In this document: positions 17,567 to 25,753 of the stretch, piece after piece | How positions within the stretch are numbered: position 1 is the stretch's first letter | How the letters are laid out: the number at the start of each line of letters is the position of its first letter | From: Ilumatobacteraceae bacterium | Lineage (GTDB): Bacteria; Actinomycetota; Acidimicrobiia; Acidimicrobiales; Ilumatobacteraceae | NCBI GenBank assembly: GCA_033344875.1 | Contig: JAWPMO010000001.1 | Span: 3,993,595 to 4,057,594 of the forward strand | Direction of reading: 5' to 3' | DNA: 64,000 nucleotides | Program-made: the position numbers and the translations under genes | Notes under the pieces: model-generated | Told to the model about the DNA's origin: nothing | Databases searched by the model: none | Seen by the model: only the letters and a program-made list of their open reading frames with translations

Positions 17567-18618
17567 TCGCCCAACTCGCTGTCGAGGTGCCCTACTGGGG
17601 CCAGTCGCTCCTGCGCGTGCTCGGTGGCATCGTCGCGGTGCTGCTGCCTGCCGGTGGCATCGTCTACCTCTTCCTGTTCAAGATGATGTCGTTCATGCAG
17701 AGCCGTCTCGGTCCGATGGAGGCCGGGCCGTACGGCTCGATGCAGCTCATCGCCGAGGTCGGCAAGTGGCTGCAGAAGGAAGACATCATCCCCGAGAACG
17801 CCGACGCCAAGATCTTCAAGATCGCACCGATCATCGTGCTGGTGTCGACGTTCCTCCTGATCGTCGTCGTGCCGTTCGGTCCCGACGCGCTCTTCACCAA
17901 CTTCTCCGCCGGCGTGTTCTACGCGCTCGCGATCGGTTCGGTCTCGGTGATCGGCATCCTCGTCGCCGGTTGGTCGAGTGCCAACAAGTACTCGCTCCTC
18001 GGTGGTCTCCGTGCCGGTGGCCAGTTGATCGCGTACGAGCTGCCCATGGTGCTGGCCGTCGTCGGTGTCGTCATCCAGGCCGGCTCGATGAATCTCCAGC
18101 AGATCGTCGTCGCCCAGAACACCCAGGAGATCTTCGGGCTCGACTGGATCGGCAACCCGTTCGTGATCACCCAGTTCGTCGGCTTCGTGGTCTTCATGAT
18201 CGCCGTGCAGGCCGAGCTGACGCAGCCGCCGTTCGACATGCCGATCGCCGAGTCCGAACTCGTGTCGGGGTACATGACCGAGTACTCCGGCTTCCGGTTC
18301 CTGATGTTCTTCATCGCCGAGTTCGCCACCGCCGGCGTGTTCGCCTTCATCGCCTCGGTGCTGTTCCTCGGCGGCTGGGGCGTCCCGTTCAGCTGGTTCG
18401 GATGGACCGGCATCGACTCCGTCGACAACTGGATGAACGTCGTCGGTCCGATCATCATGATGTCGAAGATGATGGCGCTCGTCGGCATCATCATGTGGGT
18501 GCGCTTCACCTACCCGCGGTTCCGCGAAGATCAGCTCCAGCGTTTCGCCTGGAAGGTGCTGATCCCCGTGTCGCTCGCCAACATCGTGGTCACGTCGATC
18601 CTGAAAGTCGCGGTGTAA
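17563..18618 (+). CDS. nuoH: NADH-quinone oxidoreductase subunit H
   Basis: 351 aa with about eight membrane helices. The quinone-channel loop is visible: QSRLGPMEAGPYGSMQLIAE, then AELTQPPFDMPIAESELVSGY and the FEEYSG-like MTEYSGFRF. GTG 17563 is chosen as start ([13 protein letters not shown]) because it forms a 4-nt overlap with nuoD. NuoH anchors the hydrophilic arm to the membrane. Confidence 0.97.
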   Translation: MIAQLAVEVPYWGQSLLRVLGGIVAVLLPAGGIVYLFLFKMMSFMQSRLGPMEAGPYGSMQLIAEVGKWLQKEDIIPENADAKIFKIAPIIVLVSTFLLIVVVPFGPDALFTNFSAGVFYALAIGSVSVIGILVAGWSSANKYSLLGGLRAGGQLIAYELPMVLAVVGVVIQAGSMNLQQIVVAQNTQEIFGLDWIGNPFVITQFVGFVVFMIAVQAELTQPPFDMPIAESELVSGYMTEYSGFRFLMFFIAEFATAGVFAFIASVLFLGGWGVPFSWFGWTGIDSVDNWMNVVGPIIMMSKMMALVGIIMWVRFTYPRFREDQLQRFAWKVLIPVSLANIVVTSILKVAV

Positions 18619-18623
18619 CGACC

Positions 18624-19106
18624 ATGCCCAAGCTTCCCGGACTCATCAAAGGCCTCGGCATCACCATGGGCACCATGGCGCGCACGGCCAAGGACGGTGC
18701 CAACACCGTCCAGTACCCGCACGCCAAGGAGACGCCGCCCACCCGGGCACGCGGCGTGATCGCGCTGCACAACGACAACTGCACGGCGTGCATGCTGTGC
18801 TCGCGCTCGTGTCCTGACTGGTGCATCTACATCGAGGCCCACAAGCAGCTCGCCCCGCCTCGCCGCGCCGGCGGCAAGCCGCGCCAGGTCAACCACCTCG
18901 ACCGGTTCGACATCGACTACGCGCTCTGCATGTACTGCGGTATCTGCGTCGAGGTCTGCCCGTTCGACGCGCTGTTCTGGAGCCCCGAATACGAGTACTC
19001 CGAGCCGCGCATCGCCGATCTGCTGCACGACAAGACCAAGCTGGGCGAGTGGATGGAGACGGTGCCAGAGGCGCCGGCGCTCGAAGCAGGAGCACAGACG
19101 AAGTGA
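18624..19106 (+). CDS. nuoI: NADH-quinone oxidoreductase subunit I
   Basis: 160 aa with two 4Fe-4S ferredoxin motifs, CTACMLCSRSCP and CMYCGICVEVCP, the N6a/N6b clusters. The ATG lies 5 nt after the nuoH stop. NuoI passes electrons to the N2 cluster in NuoB. In a complex without NuoEFG these clusters would be the entry point for electrons. Confidence 0.97.
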   Translation: MPKLPGLIKGLGITMGTMARTAKDGANTVQYPHAKETPPTRARGVIALHNDNCTACMLCSRSCPDWCIYIEAHKQLAPPRRAGGKPRQVNHLDRFDIDYALCMYCGICVEVCPFDALFWSPEYEYSEPRIADLLHDKTKLGEWMETVPEAPALEAGAQTK

Positions 19107-19633
19107 GTGCCGTCCTCGCCGCCGACATCAACGTCGCGCAGAACGTCGGGTTCTACATCATCGCCGCGATGATGCTGTGGGGCGCGTTGCGGGTCGTCAC
19201 CACCAAGAACGTCGTGCACGCCGCCCTGTGGCTGGTCGTGGTGCTCGGCGGCGTCGCCGCCCAGTACATCCTCGCCGCGGCGGAGTTCGTCGCCGTGTCG
19301 CAGATCTTGGTCTACATCGGCGCGGTCATGGTCTTGTTCCTGTTCGGCATCATGCTGACCCGGGCCACGATCGGGCAGGAGACCGACCTGAACAACAAGG
19401 GATGGGGCGTCGGCATCCCGGTCGCGCTCCTGCTGTTCGGCATGTTCGCCTGGGTCGTCATCGACCAGTACCGCGACGACGTGATCAGCGACCTGCCCGG
19501 CGACCGGATCGCCACCAGCACGCAGCGCATCTCCGACGGCTATCTCGGCGACTATCTCGTTCCGTTGATCGCACTGTCGTTCGTCCTGCTCGCCGCCGCC
19601 ATCGGCTCCATCGTCCTGGCTCGCAAGGACTGA
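19103..19633 (+). CDS. nuoJ: NADH-quinone oxidoreductase subunit J
   Basis: 176 aa, five hydrophobic helices. The third-helix segment EFVAVSQILVYIGAVMVLFLFGIML is the conserved core of NuoJ/ND6 (shown here by its key residues Q, Y, G, A, V). GTG start 19103 overlaps the nuoI stop by 4 nt. It is part of the proton-pumping arm near the quinone site. Confidence 0.95.
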   Translation: MSAVLAADINVAQNVGFYIIAAMMLWGALRVVTTKNVVHAALWLVVVLGGVAAQYILAAAEFVAVSQILVYIGAVMVLFLFGIMLTRATIGQETDLNNKGWGVGIPVALLLFGMFAWVVIDQYRDDVISDLPGDRIATSTQRISDGYLGDYLVPLIALSFVLLAAAIGSIVLARKD

Positions 19634-19635
19634 CC

Positions 19636-19935
19636 ATGCTGGCTGTCAACTTCTTGCTCCTGAGCGCGGCCCTGTTCAGCATCGGCGTGTTCGGTGTCAT
19701 CGCCCGCAAGAACGCCGTGATGGTGCTGATGTCGATCGAGTTGATCCTCAACTCGGTCAACCTCAACCTGATCGCGTTCGCACTGATGAACGACGACATC
19801 GACGGGCACATCTTCGCCCTCTTCGTCGTCGCCATCGCCGCCGCCGAGGTCGGCGTCGGCCTCGGCATGGTGCTGATGATCTACCGCAACCGCCGCTCGA
19901 TCGCACTCGATGAACTGTCGGAGATGAAGGGATGA
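19636..19935 (+). CDS. nuoK: NADH-quinone oxidoreductase subunit K
   Basis: 99 aa, three helices. Carries the conserved membrane Glu in MSIELILNSVNLN and a second in AAAEVGVGLGMVL, the NuoK/ND4L proton-path residues. The ATG starts 2 nt after the nuoJ stop. A 97-nt spacer with repeat-like sequence separates it from nuoL, the only sizeable gap inside the operon. Confidence 0.96.
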   Translation: MLAVNFLLLSAALFSIGVFGVIARKNAVMVLMSIELILNSVNLNLIAFALMNDDIDGHIFALFVVAIAAAEVGVGLGMVLMIYRNRRSIALDELSEMKG

Positions 19936-20032
19936 GCGAGCGCAGCGAGGGAGTCCCTGTGGTCGAGCGAGCGCCAGCGAGCCGGGCACCGATGGGGTGC
20001 CGGGGGCGCAGCCCCCGAGGAGAAGAGGGCTG
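19936..20032 (+). repeat. Structured GC-rich spacer between nuoK and nuoL
   Basis: Contains the purine-rich track GAGCGAGCGCAGCGAG, a second GAGCGAGCGCCAGCGAG-like copy, the inverted pair GGCACC/GGTGCC (around 19985-20000), and the perfect hairpin GGGGGC-GCA-GCCCCC (about 20002-20016). GAGGAG follows before nuoL. A similar GAGCGAAGCGAGCG track precedes rpmG at about 44999-45015, so this looks like a dispersed intergenic repeat rather than a unique regulator. Confidence 0.5.
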
Positions 20033-22456
20033 ATGTTGCTCGCAGTAGAAGAAGCCGCCCACGCCGGCGGTGTCGCATCAGGCTGGTTCCTCGAGAACGC
20101 GTGGTTGATCCCGGTCATCCCGGCGATCGCGTTCTTCGTCATCATCTTCTTCGGCAAGCGCCTCCCGCGCGGCGGCAGCGAGGTCGGCATCGCCAGCATG
20201 ACCGCATCTCTCGTGATCGCGGCCGGCGCCGCGTTCGAGTGGATCGGCGCCGTTTCCGACCAGACCGACGAAGCCGTGATCCGCCAGGTCGTGTGGTGGC
20301 AGTCGGGCGGCATCGAATTCGGGATCGGTCAGCAGATCGACGGCCTGTCCGTCATGATTCTGCTACTGGTCACCTTCATCTCCACGTTGGTGCAGATCTA
20401 CTCCACCGAGTACGTCAAGGGCGATCGTCGCTACACGCACTTCTTCGCTGCCCTCACGCTGTTCTCCGCCGGCATGTTGGCGATGGTCATCGCACCGAAC
20501 ATGGTCCAACTCATCCTGGGGTGGGAGATCATGGGCCTGTGCTCGTTCATGCTGATCGGGCACTGGTGGGAAGAACGGGCCAACAGCGAGGCTGCGCTCA
20601 AAGCGTTCTGGACCGTCCGCGTCGGTGACGTCGGTCTCCTGGTCGGCACCGCGATGCTGCTCGGCATCTTCGGAACCCTCGACATCCAGGGCATCAACGA
20701 GCTCGCCGCCGCCGGTGAGTTCGAGAGCAAGTCGCTGCTCATGTGGGCGGCGGTGGCCCTGTTCATCGCCTGCATCGGCAAGTCGGGTCAGTTCCCACTG
20801 CACACCTGGTTGCCCGACGCCATGGCGGGCCCGACGCCGGTGTCGTCGCTGCTGCACAGTTCGACGATGGTCGTCGCCGGCGTCTTCCTGGTGGCCCGCA
20901 TCTACCCGGTGTTCCATGTCGGCCTCGAGATCAATGCCGTCGGCCAGTCGTTCAACCTGGTCGCCGTCATCGGCGCCGTCACGCTGGTGGTCGCTGCCGC
21001 CCTGGCGTTCGTCCAAGACGACATCAAGAAGGTGCTGGCGTACTCCACCGTGTCGCAGCTCGGCTACATGATGTTGGGTCTCGGCGTCGGCGCCTGGACG
21101 GGTGCCGTGTTCCACATCGTCACGCACGCGTTCTTCAAGTGCTGCCTGTTCCTGATCGCGGGCTCGATCAGCCACACGGCGAGCCATCACAGCTTCGACA
21201 TGAAGAAGGACATGGGCGGCCTGTGGCGCAAGATGCCGGTGTCGTTCTGGTCGTGGATCGTCGCGACCGCTGCGCTGGCAGGTGTCCCGCTGTTCTCTGG
21301 CTTCTTCTCCAAGGACGAGATCATCGACTCGGCCAAGCACTACGAGTACACGACGCTCTGGATCCTCTCCGTCGTCGGCGCCGGTATGACGGCGGCCTAC
21401 ATGGTCCGTGCGACGTATCTCACCTGGTTTGGTGAGCCCCGCGGCGCCGCCGCACACTTCATGGGCGTCGATCACGGAGCGGGTCACGACGAGCACTCGG
21501 CGCACGCCGACGACGCCGAACACGCCGAGGCTCATCTGCCCGACGCCACCGACGGAGCGGCCATCCACACCGGCCATGGCGACGACCACGGCCACGACGA
21601 CCATGCGGACGAACATCACGTCGTACACGGCAAACCGTTGCCGTTCGCGCCGCACGACTCGCCGTGGAAGATCACCGTCCCGATCATGATCCTCGCGATC
21701 CTGGCGGTTGGCTCCGGCTACCTCAACGCGCCGGCGTTCAACATCCACTGGTTCGAGAACCAGACCGAGTCGTCGATCGGTCTGCCGATCGACCACGGCG
21801 ACGAGGGTGGCGAAGAGAGTCCAGGCGACCACGACGAGGAAGCCGCCGACATCACCGAGTTCGCGTCGGCCGGTTTCCCCATGGCGTCGGCCGAGGGCGA
21901 CGAAGCGCTCCATTACGAAGCCTCCGGCAAGTTCAAGGTGCCCGAACCGCCGACGTTCATGTGGAGCGCCGCCATCTGGCCCGGCCTCACGCTGGTCGCG
22001 CTCGGCGCCGGCCTCAGCCTCATGCTGTCGCTGGCCGTCTTCGGCCGTCGACGCAACCTGTTCTCGCCGCTGGTCGGTTTGACCCAGCGCAGCAAGCCCA
22101 TCGGGGCGTTCCACGCGTTCCTGGTCAACAAGCTCTATCTCGACCATCTCTACGAGAAGGTGATCGTCCGTGGCATCGCCCACCCGATCTCCAACGCGGC
22201 GTACTGGATCAACCAGCACGTCATCGACGGCGTCGTCAACGGTGCCGGCCGGAGCGGCAAGCGCACCGGTGACTGGGTCTACCGCAACATCGACCAGCGG
22301 GTGGTCGACGGCGCGGTCAACGCATCCGGCATGGCCGCCAGCGAAGGTGGTCACGCCCTCCAACCCGTCCAGTCCGGCAAGGTCAACCAGTACGGCGCGC
22401 TGCTGTTCGGCGCCGCCGCGGTCGGCGCCATCGTCTTGATCCTCACCAACGTCTAA
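20033..22456 (+). CDS. nuoL: NADH-quinone oxidoreductase subunit L, enlarged
   Basis: 807 aa against about 610-660 usual. The antiporter-like core is intact: TWLPDAMAGPTPVSSLLHS, a Lys in SVFIACIGKSGQFPLH-type context (IACIGKSGQFPLHTWL), and HIVTHAFFKCCLFL. Extra length lies after about residue 476. Residues 476-542 are rich in His, Asp and Ala (GHGDDHGHDDHADEHH), followed by an acidic segment at about 585-640. The C-terminal lateral-helix and anchor region follows. Start chosen at ATG 20033 after a GAGGAG/AGAGGG tract; an earlier GTG lies in the repeat spacer. Confidence 0.95.
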   Translation: MLLAVEEAAHAGGVASGWFLENAWLIPVIPAIAFFVIIFFGKRLPRGGSEVGIASMTASLVIAAGAAFEWIGAVSDQTDEAVIRQVVWWQSGGIEFGIGQQIDGLSVMILLLVTFISTLVQIYSTEYVKGDRRYTHFFAALTLFSAGMLAMVIAPNMVQLILGWEIMGLCSFMLIGHWWEERANSEAALKAFWTVRVGDVGLLVGTAMLLGIFGTLDIQGINELAAAGEFESKSLLMWAAVALFIACIGKSGQFPLHTWLPDAMAGPTPVSSLLHSSTMVVAGVFLVARIYPVFHVGLEINAVGQSFNLVAVIGAVTLVVAAALAFVQDDIKKVLAYSTVSQLGYMMLGLGVGAWTGAVFHIVTHAFFKCCLFLIAGSISHTASHHSFDMKKDMGGLWRKMPVSFWSWIVATAALAGVPLFSGFFSKDEIIDSAKHYEYTTLWILSVVGAGMTAAYMVRATYLTWFGEPRGAAAHFMGVDHGAGHDEHSAHADDAEHAEAHLPDATDGAAIHTGHGDDHGHDDHADEHHVVHGKPLPFAPHDSPWKITVPIMILAILAVGSGYLNAPAFNIHWFENQTESSIGLPIDHGDEGGEESPGDHDEEAADITEFASAGFPMASAEGDEALHYEASGKFKVPEPPTFMWSAAIWPGLTLVALGAGLSLMLSLAVFGRRRNLFSPLVGLTQRSKPIGAFHAFLVNKLYLDHLYEKVIVRGIAHPISNAAYWINQHVIDGVVNGAGRSGKRTGDWVYRNIDQRVVDGAVNASGMAASEGGHALQPVQSGKVNQYGALLFGAAAVGAIVLILTNV

Positions 22457-22472
22457 GGGCCCAAAGGCAACC

Positions 22473-24074
22473 ATGGAAGTTCTCACCAACGACAACTGGC
22501 TCCTCACGGTCGGCACGTTCCTCCCACTCGTGGGTGTGCTGCTCATGATGTTCACCCCGGGAGCGGAGGAGCGGCTGCAGAAGCAGATCGCCATCGTGAC
22601 CGCGGGCGTCACGATGCTGGTCGGCATCTACACGCTCATCCAGTTCGACTACGGGCAGGCCGAGAAGCTGCAGTTCGCGGTCGACGAGACCTGGATCAGC
22701 GTGATCAAGTCGAACTACACGATCGGACTCGACGGCATCAGCCTGCCGCTGTACTTCCTGTCGATGGTCGTGACCTTCCTGGTCGCGATCTACACGTGGG
22801 ACAACATGCCCGACATCGGGAACCCCAAGGCGTTCCTGATGCTCATGCTGGTGCTCCAGGTCGGCATGGCCGGATCGTTCATCGCCCAGGACCTGATCCT
22901 GTTCTTCGTGTTCTTCGAGCTGGTGCTGCTCCCGATGTACTTCATGATCGGTGTGTGGGGCGGCGAGGATCGCCAGTACGCCTCGCTGAAGTTCTTCCTC
23001 TACACCATGTTCGGCTCGGCGCTCATGCTGGTCGCGTTCCTGGCGCTGTTCTTCCAGGCCGGTGGCGAGAGCTTCGGCTTCGAGTACCTGATGACCAACG
23101 GCGCCCTCATCGACAAGGACGTGCAGATCTGGATCTTCGCCGGCATGTTCGTCGGGTTCGCCGTCAAGGTGCCGATGTTCCCGTTCCACACCTGGCTGCC
23201 CGACGCCCACACGCAGGCGCCGACCCAGGGTTCGGTGATCCTGGCCGCGATCCTGCTGAAGCTCGGCACCTACGGTTTCGTGCGCATCGCGATCCCGATG
23301 TTGCCGCAAGGGGCCAAGGCCTGGGCGCCCGCGATCGCGATCCTCGCCGTCATCGGCATCATCTACGGCGCCCTCGGCTGCCTGGCCCAGACCGACATGA
23401 AGCGCCTCATCGCGTTCTCGTCGGTCGCCCACATGGGCTTCGTCATGCTCGGCATCTCGACCCTGACCCCGATCGGCATCAACGCCGCACTGTTCGGCAT
23501 GGTCGCCCACGGTCTGATCACCGGCATGCTCTTCTTCGTCGCCGGCTCGGTCAAGCACCGGTACCACACGCTCGAGATCAAGCGGCTGTCCGGCATGTTG
23601 ATCCAGATGCCCCGGATGGGCTGGATCCTCGGTTTCGCCGCCATGGCGTCGCTCGGACTGCCCGGTCTCGCCGGGTTCTGGGGCGAGTTCCCGGCGCTGC
23701 TGGCGTCGTGGAATCCCTCCGACGTCTTCTCCAGCGGCCAGGTCGACCTGTTCCGGGTGCTGACCGTCATCGCCGCCCTCGGTACCGTGCTCGCCGCCGC
23801 CTACCTGCTCTGGCTCTATCAGCGCACGGCGTTCGGTGAGCCGAACCCCGAGTTCATGTCGCACGGCACGCCCGCCCACTCGCTGAGCGCCGCCGCCAAC
23901 GCCGATCACGACCACAACGACGAGATCCACGACGTCTCGATCGTCGAGTGGATCGCCTGGACGCCGTTCCTGGTCGCCATCGTCGTGTTCGGTGTCTACC
24001 CGCAGTTGATGTTCAAGGTGATGGACCCGGCTGTGACCCAGCTCGTCGAGCGGGTGGGGGCCGGCATCCCGTGA
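22473..24074 (+). CDS. nuoM: NADH-quinone oxidoreductase subunit M
   Basis: 533 aa, about 14 helices. ND4-type motifs: FFELVLLPMYFMIGVWGG, FHTWLPDAHTQAPTQGSVIL and AHMGFVMLGI. A short His/Asp segment (ADHDHNDEIHD, about 475) near the C-terminus echoes the larger one in NuoL. The ATG is 16 nt after the nuoL stop. Proton-pumping antiporter-like subunit. Confidence 0.97.
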   Translation: MEVLTNDNWLLTVGTFLPLVGVLLMMFTPGAEERLQKQIAIVTAGVTMLVGIYTLIQFDYGQAEKLQFAVDETWISVIKSNYTIGLDGISLPLYFLSMVVTFLVAIYTWDNMPDIGNPKAFLMLMLVLQVGMAGSFIAQDLILFFVFFELVLLPMYFMIGVWGGEDRQYASLKFFLYTMFGSALMLVAFLALFFQAGGESFGFEYLMTNGALIDKDVQIWIFAGMFVGFAVKVPMFPFHTWLPDAHTQAPTQGSVILAAILLKLGTYGFVRIAIPMLPQGAKAWAPAIAILAVIGIIYGALGCLAQTDMKRLIAFSSVAHMGFVMLGISTLTPIGINAALFGMVAHGLITGMLFFVAGSVKHRYHTLEIKRLSGMLIQMPRMGWILGFAAMASLGLPGLAGFWGEFPALLASWNPSDVFSSGQVDLFRVLTVIAALGTVLAAAYLLWLYQRTAFGEPNPEFMSHGTPAHSLSAAANADHDHNDEIHDVSIVEWIAWTPFLVAIVVFGVYPQLMFKVMDPAVTQLVERVGAGIP

Positions 24075-25591
24075 TCGCCGCGCTCCTCGCCCAGGCGTCG
24101 GACTGGATCCGACCCGATGTCGATTGGCATGCGCTCGCGCCCGAGCTCGTCCTGGTCGTCGGCATCAACCTGGTGCTCCTCATCGACCTCTGGCTCGAAG
24201 ATTCCAAGAAGTGGATGATGGGCGCCCTCACCGGCTTCGTGATGCTCGGGGCGTTCATCCCGGTCGTCACCCTCGCCGTCATCGGCGACACGCCGGTCCG
24301 ATCGATGTTCTTCGATCGCTACGTCGTCGACGAGTATTCGCTCATCCTCAAGGCGCTGTTCCTGTTGGTCGGTTACGTCATCGTGCTGATGAGCCAGACC
24401 GAACTCGAAGAGGGCGGCTACTACCAGGGTGAGTTCTACGTGCTGCTCCTGGTCAGTGTGCTCGGCATGGTGATGATGGCATCGAGCCGCGATCTCGTGT
24501 CGGTGTTCGTCGCCCTCGAACTCCTCTCGATCCCCGCCTACATGATGGCGGCGTGGCGCAAGCGTGACCCGAAGTCGAACGAGGCGGGCGTCAAGTACTA
24601 CCTGCTCGGTGTGTTCGCCTCCGGTGTGCTCCTGTACGGCATGTCGTACCTGTACGGCACCACCGGCACGACCAAGCTGACCGAGATCGGTGCCTCGCTC
24701 GCCGACAACCCGATCACGTCGATGCAGGTCATCGCGGTGGTGTTCGTGATCGTCGGGTTCGGCTTCAAGGTCTCGGCCGTGCCGTTCCACACCTGGGCGC
24801 CCGACACGTACGAGGGTGCACCGCTGCCCGTCACGGCGTTCCTGTCGGTGGCCTCGAAGGCGGCCGGGTTCGTCGGTCTGATCTCGATGTTGTTCCTGGC
24901 GCTGTACGCCGCCGACGGCGTTTACGAGCCGTTCCTCTGGGTGCTGGCCGCCCTCACGATGACGGTCGGCAACGTGCTCGCACTCCGTCAGACCAACATC
25001 GTGCGCATGCTCGCCTACTCGTCGGTCAGCCAGGGCGGCTTCATCCTGATGCCGCTCGCGGTGATCGCATCCGGCGACGCGGCCGATCCGGCACTCAAGT
25101 CGGTCGTCATCTACCTCTTGATCTACGCATTCTCGAACCTCGGTGCGTTCGCGGTGATCATGGCGGTCAGCCGCAAGACCGGCAGCGGCCAGATCTCGTC
25201 GTTCGGCGGCTTGCTCAGCTACGCCCCGGCCCACGCACTGCTGATGACGCTGTTCCTGGCGTCGCTCACCGGCATCCCGCCGTTCGGTATCTGGATCGCC
25301 AAGCTCCAGGCGTTCAAGACCCTCATCGACGCCGGCGACGACGCCGCGTACGCCCTGGCGATCGTTGCCGCCGTCAACACCGTCGTCTCCGCGGCGTACT
25401 ACATGAAGGTCATGCGCGAGATGTGGATGAAGCCGGTGCCCGACGGCGACGTCGCCCCGATCTCCACACCGCAGCCGATCTGGGCCGCACTCGGCATCTG
25501 CGCCGCGGGCACCGTGGTACTCGGCATCCTGCCGGGTCTCGTGCTCCGGTTCGCCGATCTGCGCGACCTCACCGGCGCCTTCGGACCGTGA
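24071..25591 (+). CDS. nuoN: NADH-quinone oxidoreductase subunit N
   Basis: 506 aa, about 14 helices. ND2-type motifs: FVALELLSIPAYMMAAWRKRD, KVSAVPFHTWAPDTYEGAP and LAYSSVSQGGFILM. GTG start at 24071 overlaps the nuoM stop by 4 nt; the longer upstream frame is antisense-like noise in nuoM. It is the last gene of the operon, and a large inverted repeat follows within 3 nt of its stop. Confidence 0.97.
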   Translation: MIAALLAQASDWIRPDVDWHALAPELVLVVGINLVLLIDLWLEDSKKWMMGALTGFVMLGAFIPVVTLAVIGDTPVRSMFFDRYVVDEYSLILKALFLLVGYVIVLMSQTELEEGGYYQGEFYVLLLVSVLGMVMMASSRDLVSVFVALELLSIPAYMMAAWRKRDPKSNEAGVKYYLLGVFASGVLLYGMSYLYGTTGTTKLTEIGASLADNPITSMQVIAVVFVIVGFGFKVSAVPFHTWAPDTYEGAPLPVTAFLSVASKAAGFVGLISMLFLALYAADGVYEPFLWVLAALTMTVGNVLALRQTNIVRMLAYSSVSQGGFILMPLAVIASGDAADPALKSVVIYLLIYAFSNLGAFAVIMAVSRKTGSGQISSFGGLLSYAPAHALLMTLFLASLTGIPPFGIWIAKLQAFKTLIDAGDDAAYALAIVAAVNTVVSAAYYMKVMREMWMKPVPDGDVAPISTPQPIWAALGICAAGTVVLGILPGLVLRFADLRDLTGAFGP

Positions 25592-25593
25592 CC

Positions 25594-25741
25594 ATCGCGA
25601 GTTGTGCCTGGAGGTCGAGCGGATAGGTGAGGCTCTGTCGAACCTGGCCGCTCGACACTCCCGATGGATACGGGGAGGAATCAGCGGAATGAAAAGGAGC
25701 GGAGCGACCTATCCGCTGATCCTCCAGGCACAACTCGCGAT
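25594..25741. repeat. 148-bp element with 35-nt terminal inverted repeats
   Basis: Outer arms 25594-25614 and 25721-25741 are perfect 21-bp complements (ATCGCGAGTTGTGCCTGGAG with one further G). After a 3-nt mismatch, a further 11 bp match (AGCGGATAGGT at 25618-25628, complement at 25707-25717). The 78-nt centre contains ATCAGCGGA (25680-25688), which is complementary to TCCGCTGAT (25712-25720) in the right arm. The right arm can therefore pair either with the left arm or with the centre. The element fills the gap between nuoN and the methyltransferase gene. It could be a long terminator/attenuator or a MITE-like element. Confidence 0.8.
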
Positions 25742-25753
25742 CGGACGGCCGGC

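Noticed and set aside
20363-22627. 754-codon minus-strand open frame
   Set aside because: Antisense shadow of nuoL, low-complexity composition, no start signal.
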